Below, in pieces: positions 1 through 11,032 of a DNA stretch of 37,935 nucleotides. The first letter of the stretch is position 1; each line of letters opens with the position of its first letter. The stretch covers positions 1 through 37,935 of the forward strand of contig CAUJIB010000045.1 in assembly GCA_963205245.1 (NCBI GenBank), written 5' to 3'. This stretch comes from Pseudomonadota bacterium. Its GTDB lineage: Bacteria > Pseudomonadota > Alphaproteobacteria > Rickettsiales > SXRF01. The notes under the pieces were generated by a model that ran no database searches, was not told the DNA's origin, and was given only the letters and a program-made list of their open reading frames with translations. The position numbers were made by a program, and so were the translations under genes.

Positions 1-272
1 GCAGTTTCTATATTACCATGTCCACTTATCATGATAACCGGTATGTGTGGATATTTTTTCTTAACTAACTCTAAAATTCCCAAACCATCAAGCTCGCTGC
101 CCTGTAGCCATATATCAAGAATTAAAACAGATGGTACACGCTCTGCTAGAGCCTTAAATGCAGAATCACTGTTATGTGCGGTACGGGTATTATATTTTGC
201 ATCTTTCAAAATATCGGAAACCAGTTCCCTAATGTCTTTTTCATCATCAACAATTAGAATGTCAGCGGTCAT
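1..272 (-). CDS. ntrX: Nitrogen regulation response regulator NtrX (N-terminal part, cut by window edge)
   Basis: Response regulator partner of the sensor kinase NtrY. Only the first 90 codons lie in the window and the reading frame is open at the left edge. What is visible is a receiver domain: the acidic pair D9-D10 (LIVDDE), the expected phospho-acceptor D53 in LILDIWLQGSELDG, and the ISGHG segment at 82-86 that is typical of NtrX. The AAA+ and Fis-type DNA-binding domains of a full NtrX would lie outside. The ATG at 272 follows a good ribosome site (AAGGAA). It lies 66 bases downstream of ntrY on the same strand, the usual ntrY-ntrX order. By family knowledge NtrYX responds to nitrogen or redox state and controls envelope and respiration genes in alphaproteobacteria; its targets here are unknown. 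Confidence 0.93.
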   Translation of the reverse strand, partial: MTADILIVDDEKDIRELVSDILKDAKYNTRTAHNSDSAFKALAERVPSVLILDIWLQGSELDGLGILELVKKKYPHIPVIMISGHGNIET

Positions 273-295
273 AAAATTCCTTCGTAATGACTTGA

Positions 296-345
296 GGCTT
301 AGGGCTAGAGGAATTTTAGTAATCTTAAGCCTAAAACCCTAAGCC
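296..345. repeat. Inverted repeat between ntrY and ntrX
   Basis: A 9-base motif GGCTTAGGG at 296-304 is repeated in inverted form as CCCTAAGCC at 337-345, separated by 32 bases. A further partial copy (TTAAGCCTA) lies at 326-334. The right arm overlaps the last codons and stop of ntrY. No T-run follows on the minus strand, so it does not look like a classical intrinsic terminator. It could form a hairpin in the ntrYX mRNA or be a relic of a palindromic repeat. Confidence 0.45.
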
Positions 346-2546
346 TTATTTGCGTCTTTTATATCACACTGTTGCAAAAAAGAAAGCACTACTTTTGCGC
401 CACCACTTGCAATATTTTCTATTTTTATCAATCCATTATGATCTTCTACTATTTTTTTGACAATAGGAAGACCCAATCCAGTTCCCTTGCTTCTGGTTGT
501 AACATAAGCTTCTAACATTTTACTCGTATCACCGTTCTTAAAACCAATGCCATTATCCTCAACAATAATTTCAATTTTCTCAGAATTTTGTGTAATGCTT
601 ACTTTTATTTGACCTTTTATATCCCGTTGTGAACATTCATCAATAGCTTCCGCCGCATTTTTAAGTAGATTAGTCATGACTTGCGTAATTTGCCGTTCAT
701 CGCAATTAAATAATACAGGTTTATCAGGTGCATCAAGTTGAAATTCATAATTAGGGCAGGCAATCTGGGCAGAGAATAATGATTTTCTTACTAGTTCAAT
801 AATATCTTCTTCTGCAAAACGGGTACTGGGCATTTTAGCAAAAGAAACAAATTCATCTACCATTTTCCCTATATCAGCCACATGTTTGGTAATTGTGTCT
901 GTATATTTTATAAAATTATCTTCTTCTTCTGTGATGAATTTAAGGTATTTACGTTTAATGCGTTCAGCTGAAAGCTGGATTGGGGTGAGCGGGTTTTTAA
1001 TTTCATGCGCTACCCTACGTGCAACATCTGCCCATGCCGCACTGCGTTGTGCTGAAACCAGTGTTGTTATATCATCAAAAGTAATAATGAACCCTTCAAT
1101 CTGATCTCCAAAATGTTCTACGGTTACCCTAACATGCAGGGTTATAGTTTTATCACTTTCACCTAAAGTGATAGTTCCCTCAGCACCATTATCTGGCTTG
1201 CTTTCTGCCTGCATTAGCAATTCTGATATTTCTGGTAGGAAATATATTATATGTTCGCCATCAACCAGATTTTTTCCAACACGTTCTAGAATGAAAGATG
1301 AGGATCGGTTAAAAAGGGTAAGCTTTTTATCATGGCTTAGAGCGATAATACCAGCGGAAACTCCGGAAAGAACAGTTTCAGTAAAGCGCCTGCGTTCATC
1401 AAGTCTACGGTTTGCATCTATAAGTTCACTGCGTTGAGCTTCTAATTGTTCGGTCATCCGGTTAAAACTAAGGCTAAGAGTACCAAACTCATCTTTATTA
1501 ATGACGTTTTCAATTCTGGCACCGAAATCACCGCCACGTACTCTTTCTGCGGCTTGTACAAGATAGTGGATTGGTCTGGTAAGGCGCGCTGCAAACACCA
1601 TGCCATACCATACTGAACACAAAAGAAGAAGCAGAGCCAGAGCAACAAAGCCAACAGAAAAAGTAAGTTGGAGGCGGTCAAGCTGGTCTTTTAATTTTTC
1701 ATATTCGCTTACAGCTCCTTGGGCGTTTTGCATATGGTCAATAATTTTGCTATCTACCAGCCTGCTTATTATAAGGTATCCATCAGGAATGGTCGGTATT
1801 TTTATTAAGGCTCGTACTTTATCATCTTCAGTTGGCAGAATAACAACATCACCTTTTTCTGCGCGTTCCAGAAATTCTTGCGGTATTGTTTCAAAAGCAA
1901 AGGCAAAACTGAAACGCCCTTGTGCAATGATACGGTTTCTTTGAATAACCACAGCTTCAGTGAGCACCCTGAGGGCTGATTGTGTTTCCACCGTACGGTT
2001 GAAGCTCTGAGGGTTAGAAACAGCTAAATCTGCAACCTGTTCTAAGTCTCCTGCCATTGCTATTGCGTCAGCCCGAATATTTTCTTTATGTTCGGCAAGG
2101 TATGCTTCAGCTACTGCCCGTGATTCTTCAACGGTACGTTGTACCCTTTCATTAAACCATGACTGAATACCTAGATTGAAAAATATGGCGGAGAAAATAG
2201 ATACAATAATTGCTGGTGAGATTGTTACCAAGCTGAACATAAGCACTATACGTTTTTGTAATTTATATCGTGTTGCACCAGATCTTATTGTATTCCATAG
2301 CCAATAAATCCTCATAGCTATAATACTTATTATTAAAGCAATAAGGGCTACATTCACTGTCAGCAGAGTCATCATCCGCTTTGGTTTTATTTCAAGATTG
2401 TCTGGGCTTCTATCTATTATTCCGTAAGTTATAATTAAGGAAACGCACAATGAAAATACGGCAACTAGCAATAAATTAGAGCGCAACCATGCAGTAAGCG
2501 GTTTAACATAGGAGAGACGGTGTTGGATATTAGGTAAAAAAATCAT
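339..2546 (-). CDS. ntrY: Sensor histidine kinase NtrY
   Basis: Membrane-bound histidine kinase that phosphorylates NtrX. Visible in the 735 residues: membrane segments at about 24-44, 59-80 and 100-123, a sensor region at about 125-290, a fourth membrane segment at about 295-317, a HAMP linker at 320-372 starting RLTRPIHYLVQAAERVR, a PAS domain at about 385-490, a HisKA domain with the phospho-accepting H514 in RRVAHEIKNPLTPIQLS, and a HATPase domain with N, G1 (EDNGIGF) and G2 (GTGLGLPIVKKI) boxes. The length fits the family. The start ATG at 2546 has only a weak ribosome site. A Fis-like gene lies 196 bases upstream in place of ntrC, and ntrX follows directly. Confidence 0.96.
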   Translation of the reverse strand: MIFLPNIQHRLSYVKPLTAWLRSNLLLVAVFSLCVSLIITYGIIDRSPDNLEIKPKRMMTLLTVNVALIALIISIIAMRIYWLWNTIRSGATRYKLQKRIVLMFSLVTISPAIIVSIFSAIFFNLGIQSWFNERVQRTVEESRAVAEAYLAEHKENIRADAIAMAGDLEQVADLAVSNPQSFNRTVETQSALRVLTEAVVIQRNRIIAQGRFSFAFAFETIPQEFLERAEKGDVVILPTEDDKVRALIKIPTIPDGYLIISRLVDSKIIDHMQNAQGAVSEYEKLKDQLDRLQLTFSVGFVALALLLLLCSVWYGMVFAARLTRPIHYLVQAAERVRGGDFGARIENVINKDEFGTLSLSFNRMTEQLEAQRSELIDANRRLDERRRFTETVLSGVSAGIIALSHDKKLTLFNRSSSFILERVGKNLVDGEHIIYFLPEISELLMQAESKPDNGAEGTITLGESDKTITLHVRVTVEHFGDQIEGFIITFDDITTLVSAQRSAAWADVARRVAHEIKNPLTPIQLSAERIKRKYLKFITEEEDNFIKYTDTITKHVADIGKMVDEFVSFAKMPSTRFAEEDIIELVRKSLFSAQIACPNYEFQLDAPDKPVLFNCDERQITQVMTNLLKNAAEAIDECSQRDIKGQIKVSITQNSEKIEIIVEDNGIGFKNGDTSKMLEAYVTTRSKGTGLGLPIVKKIVEDHNGLIKIENIASGGAKVVLSFLQQCDIKDANKA

Positions 2547-2668
2547 TGTAAACGTCAGGCAGAAAAAGTTTTTCTATAACTAAATATACTTTTTATCCTT
2601 TTGTAAAACTTCACGCAACCATTTGAAGATATTTGAAAAATATTTATTCAAACAGGATCGGAGAAAAT

Positions 2669-2711
2669 ATTATACCCTAATCTGTTATTTTTAATAATGA
2701 TTTATCATTAT
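2669..2711 (-). promoter_or_regulatory. Candidate ntrY promoter region with a palindrome
   Basis: In the 196-base gap upstream of ntrY, the minus strand carries a perfect TATAAT at 2674-2669. Just upstream at 2694-2711 is a perfect 18-base AT-rich palindrome (ATAATGATTTATCATTAT). No good -35 box is visible at the standard spacing. The palindrome could be an operator for an activator or repressor, or simply a hairpin behind the Fis-like gene that ends at 2743. It is placed by sequence pattern only. Confidence 0.3.
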
Positions 2712-2742
2712 ACTTTGTACAGACTATAATATAATCAGTAGG

Positions 2743-3024
2743 TTATTTATTATCTTCAATTATTTTTATTCCAAGGTCTTTGATTTTTTTTCGCAGAGTA
2801 TTGCGGTTAATACCCAAAACATCCGCAGCCTTGAGCTGATTTCCATCTGTAGCTTTCAGGGTCATTTCTATAAGTGGTTTCTCCAGAAGTGGTAAGATAC
2901 GGTAGTATAAACCTGCAGGTGGAAGGCGGCCACCAGTGTGAGCTGCAAAATAATTACGTAAATGCTCCTCAACATTTTGTTTTAATGTTTGTGAGTTACT
3001 ATTTGTCTTTGGAACATTATTCAT
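2743..3024 (-). CDS. Stand-alone Fis-type DNA-binding protein resembling the NtrC C-terminal domain
   Basis: Small 93-residue protein. Residues about 35-90 match the Fis-type DNA-binding domain at the C-terminus of alphaproteobacterial NtrC: the [20 protein letters not shown] helix pair, then the helix-turn-helix [20 protein letters not shown] ending in LGIKI. There is no receiver and no AAA+ domain. There is also no room for them, because pyrG ends 8 bases upstream. The gene sits directly upstream of ntrY, where ntrC stands in many alphaproteobacteria, so I infer a cut-down NtrC descendant that works as a Fis-like DNA-binding or bending protein without ATPase activity. No clear ribosome site precedes the ATG, so translation may be coupled to pyrG. 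A duplicated and shortened Fis homologue is the alternative. Confidence 0.85.
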   Translation of the reverse strand: MNNVPKTNSNSQTLKQNVEEHLRNYFAAHTGGRLPPAGLYYRILPLLEKPLIEMTLKATDGNQLKAADVLGINRNTLRKKIKDLGIKIIEDNK

Positions 3025-3032
3025 TGCTGTAA

Positions 3033-5049
<2,017 letters not shown>

Positions 5050-5075
5050 AAATCTCCTTAGCTATTACTGAGTAA

Positions 5076-5136
5076 TGAGTGCTTAGTTGTGAGCGAAGTT
5101 TTTATACTTGGCACTCAGTACTTGCAACTCATAACT
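5076..5136. repeat. Interleaved inverted repeats at the end of tpiA
   Basis: Two pairs of arms are interleaved: TGAGTGC (5076-5082) with GCACTCA (5111-5117), and AGTTGTGAG (5085-5093) with CTCATAACT (5128-5136, one mismatch). The right arms overlap the last codons of tpiA. The layout could fold as alternative hairpins or a pseudoknot in the tpiA-secG transcript, or be a worn repeat. Support is by eye only. Confidence 0.25.
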
Positions 5137-5864
5137 ATTTTAACAAAATCTTCAGCCTTCAAACTTGCTCCACCTACCAGAACACCGGAAACTTCAGGTA
5201 ATGATAGTATTTCTCCAGCATTATCCGGTTTCACCGAGCCACCATATAACACGCAAACTTTTGCAACATCAATAGCAATACGTCTGGCAACATTATTTAT
5301 GATGGCACTATGAACTTGTTTGATTTCATCCATGGTTGGTAATTTACCAGAACCAATAGCCCAAACTGGTTCATATGCAAGAATAAAATTATTGGAATTT
5401 GCTTCAAACGGCAAGGATTCCTCAATTTGCTGGTTTATAATTTCTAAAGTTTTTCCATTCTCACGCTGTTTGCTGGTTTCTCCAATGCAGATAATGGGGA
5501 TTAAACCGCTTTTTATAGCCCGTGAAGCTTTTTGCCTTACCGTTTCACTTGTTTCATTAGAGTTGGTACGTCTCTCGGAATGTCCAACTATTACATATTC
5601 GCAGCCTAAGGATTTTAATAATTCTGCACTGGTTTCACCAGTATAGGCTCCTTCTGGTTGGGCATGGCAATCCTGACCGCCTAAATCTGGTTTATTTTCA
5701 GTAAGTGCATTTTTAAGCAAATTTATTAAGCCTGCGGGTGGGCAAACTACAATTTTGTTATTAGTGGGAATATTTGCGGATTTAGAAGAAAATTCCTGTG
5801 CCCAAAGCTTGGTGCTTTCAGGTGTTCCACACATTTTCCAGTTTGCGACAATAGTTTTTTTCAT
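5115..5864 (-). CDS. tpiA: Triose-phosphate isomerase
   Basis: Interconverts dihydroxyacetone phosphate and glyceraldehyde 3-phosphate in glycolysis. The 249-residue TIM barrel has every expected active-site element: N8 and K10 in VANWKM, H95 in IVGHSERR, E165 in AYEPVWAIGSG (with flexible loop 6 following), and the phosphate-binding YGGSVKPDN and GVLVGGASL near the end. The start ATG at 5864 fits the family N-terminus. It is the first gene of a minus-strand block with secG and pyrG, and is divergent from ppiD across 132 bases that must hold both promoters. Confidence 0.97.
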   Translation of the reverse strand: MKKTIVANWKMCGTPESTKLWAQEFSSKSANIPTNNKIVVCPPAGLINLLKNALTENKPDLGGQDCHAQPEGAYTGETSAELLKSLGCEYVIVGHSERRTNSNETSETVRQKASRAIKSGLIPIICIGETSKQRENGKTLEIINQQIEESLPFEANSNNFILAYEPVWAIGSGKLPTMDEIKQVHSAIINNVARRIAIDVAKVCVLYGGSVKPDNAGEILSLPEVSGVLVGGASLKAEDFVKIVMSCKY

Positions 5865-5996
5865 AATGTTAATTCAGAGATAATTGTTTTTGAAATTGCG
5901 TAACTAAATAAACGAACAAAAAAGCTTTTACAATATAGATGTGTAGTGTAGTAACATATAACAATAAAATTTATTAATAACAATGGTATCAAATAA

Positions 5997-7925
5997 ATGC
6001 TTACAGAATTCAGATCTCATGCCCGCAATATCGGTTCAAAAATATTAATGGCTTTATTGGTGCTTACCTTCGGTATTTGGGGAATAGAAGACATTTTAGG
6101 TAAAACTGGTAGCCACAGCGTAGTAGCAGAAGTTGGTGATATAAAAATTTCTACTGCAGACTATCAGCGTAGTTTGTATAACGAAACTGAAAGGTTAAAG
6201 CAGAGCTTAGGTAACCAGTTTTCTCCGGAATTAATGAAAAATATGGGGCTTGGTTCTTATGTTATCCAACAGATGATAAATAATAATTTGCTGGTACTTG
6301 AAGGTAGAAAAATAGGTTTACGGGTTAGTGATGGTGATGTGGTTGCTGCTATTCACAAAAATCCTGCCTTTTTTAATAAAAACGGGAAATTTGATAAGCA
6401 GGTTTTTGAAAAAATGCTGAATTCCAGCTCTATATCAGAAAAGTCCTATATACAGAAACTGCGTAATGATATGGTCGTAGATATTTTGGTATCAGGTATA
6501 ACCTCAACTATCAGCACACCGAAAAACCTGCCGGAAACTTTACTGGCTTCCCGTTTGGAGAAGAGGAATGTTGAACTTTATTCAATACCTGAATCTCTTA
6601 TAAAAAATGTGGCGGTTCCTAGTGAAGAACAATTAAAGGAATATTACGATACTCATATAGCAGAATTTACTGTGCCGGAATACCGCACCCTAAATTACGT
6701 AGAAATTACGGATGAAGATGCAAAAAAATCTGTTCATAATTCTGGTAATTCTGATAAGGATAAACGCATAGAAGAAGCTTATAATGACCGTATTGCGGAA
6801 TTCAAGAAGCCGGAACGGCGTAAGATTGAACAATTACTATTTGCCAGTGAAGAAGAGGCAAAAAAGGCAAGAGAAGATATAAAATCTGGCAAAACATTTG
6901 AGCAAATCGGTAAAGATAGCAAAATTCTAAATTCAAAAACTATTATACTTGGTTTGGTAGAAAAAAATAATATTCCTGAAGAAGCCGCAGAAACAGTGTT
7001 TTCTTTGTCTAAAGGTGCGGTTAGTGAACCGATAAAAACCCCGTTTGGGTGGCACATTTTTAATGTACAGGAGATTGTTCCTCCCAGTACATTATCGTTA
7101 GGAGAAGTGCGCCAGCAACTTGAAAAAGACATAGAAGCACAGGCAAACGAAAATATTCTTACGGATTTTACAAATAAACTTGAAGATGCTATTGCTGGAG
7201 GTAGCAATCTTAACGAGGTTGCTAAGGAATTTAACCTGAAAATAGTGACCTTGCCCGCCCTTAATAAGCAAGGGTTGGGTACAGATGGTAAGTCAGAGCA
7301 AAAACTGCCGGAGGTTGAAAAATTTTTAGATACAGCTTTCAAAACTGATGAAAAATCTGAATCCCCTATAATTTCTGCTAAGAACGGCAATAATTATATT
7401 ATCCGTGTAGAAAATATAAATCATGAGCATAGCCAGCCTTTTTCAGACGTAAAAGCCAAAGTAACAGCGGGTTGGATATTGCAAGAAAAGCAAAAACAAT
7501 TGGCGGAGATTGCGCAAAAAATTTCCGTTGGTTTCAGGACTAAAGAAAATCGTGAGAAAACAATTAAAGAATATTCGCTTTCTGTTTCGGATGTTTTTAC
7601 TGTTTCGCAAAAGCGGGATGATAGCCAGAAGCTTCCATCCTATATAACAAAGGAGGTGTTTTCTACTCCAGTTGGTTCTGCGACAGATGCATTTGAAAAG
7701 CAAAATGCGGATGGATATGCGGTTGTTGTGGTTAAAGAAATAATATCTGTATCACAAAATGCCAATGACGCAAAATACCTAACTGATATTGCAAATATCG
7801 GCGTGGAATATAACAATAACGCACAAAATGAAATTATGGAGCAATATTTGAAAGATTTGGCTGTGAAATATTCTGTATCAATAAATGGTGAGGCTTTGGC
7901 GCAGATGGAAACTAAAGAGCGGTAG
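5997..7925 (+). CDS. ppiD: Peptidyl-prolyl isomerase / periplasmic folding chaperone PpiD
   Basis: Inner-membrane-anchored folding factor acting on exported proteins at the Sec exit. The 642 residues show one N-terminal membrane anchor (about 15-33) with a short cytosolic lead, a SurA/PpiD-type chaperone region (about 36-165, starting VAEVGDIKISTADYQRSLYNE), and a parvulin rotamase domain (about 270-362) ending in the typical AVSEPIKTPFGWHIFNVQEI. The C-terminal third resembles PpiD but lacks clear motifs. Whether the rotamase is active cannot be judged; several PpiD parvulin domains are inactive. It ends one base before the trpE start, an alphaproteobacterial arrangement that ties a folding factor to the trp operon. 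Confidence 0.93.
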   Translation: MLTEFRSHARNIGSKILMALLVLTFGIWGIEDILGKTGSHSVVAEVGDIKISTADYQRSLYNETERLKQSLGNQFSPELMKNMGLGSYVIQQMINNNLLVLEGRKIGLRVSDGDVVAAIHKNPAFFNKNGKFDKQVFEKMLNSSSISEKSYIQKLRNDMVVDILVSGITSTISTPKNLPETLLASRLEKRNVELYSIPESLIKNVAVPSEEQLKEYYDTHIAEFTVPEYRTLNYVEITDEDAKKSVHNSGNSDKDKRIEEAYNDRIAEFKKPERRKIEQLLFASEEEAKKAREDIKSGKTFEQIGKDSKILNSKTIILGLVEKNNIPEEAAETVFSLSKGAVSEPIKTPFGWHIFNVQEIVPPSTLSLGEVRQQLEKDIEAQANENILTDFTNKLEDAIAGGSNLNEVAKEFNLKIVTLPALNKQGLGTDGKSEQKLPEVEKFLDTAFKTDEKSESPIISAKNGNNYIIRVENINHEHSQPFSDVKAKVTAGWILQEKQKQLAEIAQKISVGFRTKENREKTIKEYSLSVSDVFTVSQKRDDSQKLPSYITKEVFSTPVGSATDAFEKQNADGYAVVVVKEIISVSQNANDAKYLTDIANIGVEYNNNAQNEIMEQYLKDLAVKYSVSINGEALAQMETKER

Positions 7926-7926
7926 A

Positions 7927-9444
7927 ATGCAGCGGGTAAATAATCATATTGTATTACCTGATAAAACTGAATTTATTCAAAATTTTCAGCAGGGAAAATC
8001 GCAGTTGGTATGGACTGTTTGCCCTGCTGATTTGGATACTCCAGTTTCTGCTATGCTGCGTTTGATGGAAGAGGGGCGACCGTCTTTTTTGCTGGAATCA
8101 GTAGAAAAAGGTGAAATACGCGGGCGTTATTCGGTAATTGGCTTAATGCCTGACCTGATCTGGCGTTGTAAAGGCAATAAAGCTGAGATGTGTTTTCATG
8201 ATACAGTGGAAGAAAATGATTTTGTAGAATGCAAGCTGGATAGCCTTAATTCACTGCGTAAATTATATGAGGAATCAAAAATAGAAATTCCTGAAGGTCT
8301 GCCGCCCATGTCTTGTGGTCTGGTTGGTACTATGGGGTATGATATGGTACGGTTGATGGAGAAGTTGCCATCACCAAAACCAGATAGTATCGGGATACCG
8401 GATAGCTGTTTCATCCGCCCGAAAATAATGGTGATTTTTGATGCGGTAACTGATAAAATTTTTGTCATAACCAGTATCTATGCTGACGCAGAGCGTGCAG
8501 ATGCAAAAGCTGCTTATGAAGCTGCAGAAAAACGTATCCGCTATGTTCTAGAGAGGCTTGCTGCGCCAATTCCTCAAGTCAATAATAAAAATTATGAAGC
8601 AGTTTCAGTAAATGATTTCACTTCTAATACTGACCGTAAGCACTATGATGAAATGCTGGAAAAAGCCCGTGAATATATACGTGCCGGTGATATTTTTCAG
8701 GTGGTGCTTTCACAGCGTTTTTCAGCAAAATTCACTTTGCCGCCGTTTGCCCTGTACCGCGCATTGCGTCAATTAAATCCATCACCATTTTTATTCTACT
8801 TGAATTTAGGGAATTATACTCTGGTTGGCTCTAGCCCTGAAATTCTAGTACGCCTTCGTGATGGTGAAGTAACAATACGCCCGATAGCAGGAACCCGTAA
8901 ACGTGGCCGTAATAAACAAGAGGACGAAATCCTTGCAGCGGATTTATTATCAGACCCTAAAGAAGTTTCCGAACATTTAATGCTGTTGGATCTAGGACGT
9001 AATGACGTAGGGCGGGTGGCAAAAATAGGCAGTGTAAAAACTACCCAGAGAATGTCCATAGAGAATTATTCTCATGTTATGCATATCGTATCCAATGTTG
9101 TAGGTGAAATTGATCCTAAATATGACGCTCTATCTTCACTTATTGCAGGATTCCCTGCCGGAACGGTAAGCGGTGCGCCTAAAGTCCGAGCTATGGAAAT
9201 AATTGATGAGCTGGAAACCGAAGCGCGTAGCTTTTATGCCGGATGTATAGGGTATTTTTCAGGAAACGGCAATATGGATACCTGTATAACCTTACGTACA
9301 GGTCTTATTAAAGATGGTGTTTTACATGTACAGGCTGGTGGTGGTATAGTGGCAGAGAGTAACAATGAAGAGGAATATCAGGAAGCATTGAACAAATCAC
9401 GCGCCCTTATGCGTGCTGCGGAAGAGGCTATAAAATTTGTATGA
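7927..9444 (+). CDS. trpE: Anthranilate synthase component I
   Basis: Converts chorismate to anthranilate with ammonia from TrpG, the first step of tryptophan synthesis. The 505 residues include the tryptophan feedback-binding motif LLES (55-58) with GRYSVIGL, then the chorismate-binding domain with DIFQVVLSQRFSAKF, GSSPEILVRL, PIAGTRKRG, HLMLLDLGRNDVGRVAKIGSV, FPAGTVSGAPKVRAMEII and AGGGIVAESNNEEEYQE. I chose the ATG at 7927, one base after the ppiD stop and preceded by AAGAG; a start at 7885 would lie inside ppiD. The intact LLES motif suggests normal inhibition by tryptophan. It overlaps trpG by 4 bases. It is a separate protein, not the TrpE-TrpG fusion of rhizobia. Confidence 0.97.
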   Translation: MQRVNNHIVLPDKTEFIQNFQQGKSQLVWTVCPADLDTPVSAMLRLMEEGRPSFLLESVEKGEIRGRYSVIGLMPDLIWRCKGNKAEMCFHDTVEENDFVECKLDSLNSLRKLYEESKIEIPEGLPPMSCGLVGTMGYDMVRLMEKLPSPKPDSIGIPDSCFIRPKIMVIFDAVTDKIFVITSIYADAERADAKAAYEAAEKRIRYVLERLAAPIPQVNNKNYEAVSVNDFTSNTDRKHYDEMLEKAREYIRAGDIFQVVLSQRFSAKFTLPPFALYRALRQLNPSPFLFYLNLGNYTLVGSSPEILVRLRDGEVTIRPIAGTRKRGRNKQEDEILAADLLSDPKEVSEHLMLLDLGRNDVGRVAKIGSVKTTQRMSIENYSHVMHIVSNVVGEIDPKYDALSSLIAGFPAGTVSGAPKVRAMEIIDELETEARSFYAGCIGYFSGNGNMDTCITLRTGLIKDGVLHVQAGGGIVAESNNEEEYQEALNKSRALMRAAEEAIKFV

Positions 9445-10010
9445 AAATAATACTTTTAGATAATTATGACAGCTTTACCTACAACCTCGTGCATTATATC
9501 GGTGAATTGGGAGCAGATGTTGTAACTATCCGTAATGATGTAATAACTGTTCCTGAGTTGCTTGCTGGGAAGCCGGATGGAATAGTTATTTCCCCAGGAC
9601 CTGGAACACCGCAAAAATCAGGAATTTGTTTGGAACTTATAAAATCTGCTTCCGGACATGTGCCAATTTTTGGTGTGTGCCTTGGGATGCAGGCAATTGG
9701 CGAAGCTTTTGGCGGATTAGTTATCCGTGCACCAAAACCTATGCACGGGAAAATAAGCCCTGTTAATCATGCTGATAAGGGAGTGTTTAAGGGGTTGCCA
9801 AGTCCCTTTAATGCTACCCGTTATCATTCACTGATAGTAGAGAAAAAATCATTGCCTGATTGTCTGGAAATAACTGCCGATACTGATGATGGTTTGATTA
9901 TGGGCTTGCAACATAAAATTCATAATACCCATGGAGTGCAGTTCCATCCTGAATCTATTGCCTCTGAACACGGTCATGCCCTTATCAAGAATTTTCTGGA
10001 CGGCATATAA
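9441..10010 (+). CDS. trpG: Anthranilate synthase component II (glutamine amidotransferase)
   Basis: Supplies ammonia from glutamine to TrpE. The 189-residue class I amidotransferase shows the oxyanion strand SPGPGTP (51-57), the nucleophile C80 in GVCLGMQAIGEAFGG, the MHGK loop, RYHSL, and the catalytic H169 and E171 in GVQFHPESI. An ATGA overlap with trpE and a one-base TAATG overlap with trpD point to translational coupling. TrpG and the folate enzyme PabA are very alike; the operon position decides for TrpG, although it may serve both pathways. Confidence 0.96.
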   Translation: MKIILLDNYDSFTYNLVHYIGELGADVVTIRNDVITVPELLAGKPDGIVISPGPGTPQKSGICLELIKSASGHVPIFGVCLGMQAIGEAFGGLVIRAPKPMHGKISPVNHADKGVFKGLPSPFNATRYHSLIVEKKSLPDCLEITADTDDGLIMGLQHKIHNTHGVQFHPESIASEHGHALIKNFLDGI

Positions 10011-11032
10011 TGGAAGATACTTTGCATCATTCTCTAGCTTTGCTTGCTGATGGTAAAAACCTGCCACAAGATATGGCGATAAGGATTTTTCAGATTATAA
10101 TGAATGGCGGTGCAACTCCTGCACAGATTTCGGCGATACTAATGGGGTTGCGGATTAAAGGGGAAACAGTAGAGGAAATAAGTGCCGGTGCAATTGCTAT
10201 GCGGGTAAAAGCAAAGCCATTTAATAGCGCAGACGGTGCGATTGATACTTGCGGCACAGGTGGTGATTCGCGGGGAACTTATAATATTTCTACCGCCACT
10301 GCTTTTGTTCTGGCTGCTTGCGACCTGCCGGTGGTTAAGCACGGTAACCGTTCAGTTTCCTCACGCTCAGGATCAGCGGATGTACTTAATATCCTTGGGG
10401 TAAAAACTGATTGTGAACCGGAAATAGCAGAACTTTGCTTGAAAGAATGTGGTATTGCTTTTTTATTCGCGCCTAAGTTCCACCCTGCTATGCGCCATGT
10501 AGCACCAGTGCGTCAGGAGCTTGGTCTGCGTACTATATTTAATATACTTGGGCCTCTTACTAACCCAGCTAAACCTGATTTTCAGTTGCTAGGAGTGTAT
10601 AATAAATCACTGCTAAAGCCGCTGGCTGAATCACTTAAAAATCTTGGTACAAAGGCCGCTTGGGTAGTTCATGGCAGTGACGGGCTGGATGAGTTGACAC
10701 TGACAGGAACTTCTTATGTAAGTGCCTTAAAAAATGAAGAGATTACAGATTTTGAAGTGTCACCTGAAGATGCGGGGTTAGAATGCACATCATTAGAGAA
10801 CTTAAAAGGCGGCAATCCAGAGCAAAATGCTAGTGCTTTAATTGAAGCTGTTTCAGGAGTTGAAAGCCCTTACCGCAATGCGGTTGTATATAATGCTGCT
10901 GCCGGTTTACTTATTGCAGGCAAGGTGGATAACCTTAAAGACGGGGTAGTACTGGCAAGAGAGGGCATAGATTCTGGCAAAGCCCATAGCATCCTTAAAA
11001 AACTGGTGGATGTTAGTAATCGCAGGCCATGA
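10010..11032 (+). CDS. trpD: Anthranilate phosphoribosyltransferase
   Basis: Joins anthranilate to phosphoribosyl pyrophosphate, the second step of tryptophan synthesis. The 340 residues contain the PRPP-binding CGTGGD at 81-86, NISTATAF just after, [21 protein letters not shown] (110-130) and the metal-binding [10 protein letters not shown] further on. Length and motif order are normal. It overlaps both neighbours (one base with trpG, four with trpC) inside the trp operon. Confidence 0.97.
   Translation: MEDTLHHSLALLADGKNLPQDMAIRIFQIIMNGGATPAQISAILMGLRIKGETVEEISAGAIAMRVKAKPFNSADGAIDTCGTGGDSRGTYNISTATAFVLAACDLPVVKHGNRSVSSRSGSADVLNILGVKTDCEPEIAELCLKECGIAFLFAPKFHPAMRHVAPVRQELGLRTIFNILGPLTNPAKPDFQLLGVYNKSLLKPLAESLKNLGTKAAWVVHGSDGLDELTLTGTSYVSALKNEEITDFEVSPEDAGLECTSLENLKGGNPEQNASALIEAVSGVESPYRNAVVYNAAAGLLIAGKVDNLKDGVVLAREGIDSGKAHSILKKLVDVSNRRP

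Noticed and set aside
6779..7390. A 203-residue open frame on the minus strand inside ppiD
   Set aside because: It lies wholly inside a well-supported gene on the other strand, has no ribosome site or recognisable domain, and is Ser/Leu/Phe-rich as expected for a reverse-strand shadow.
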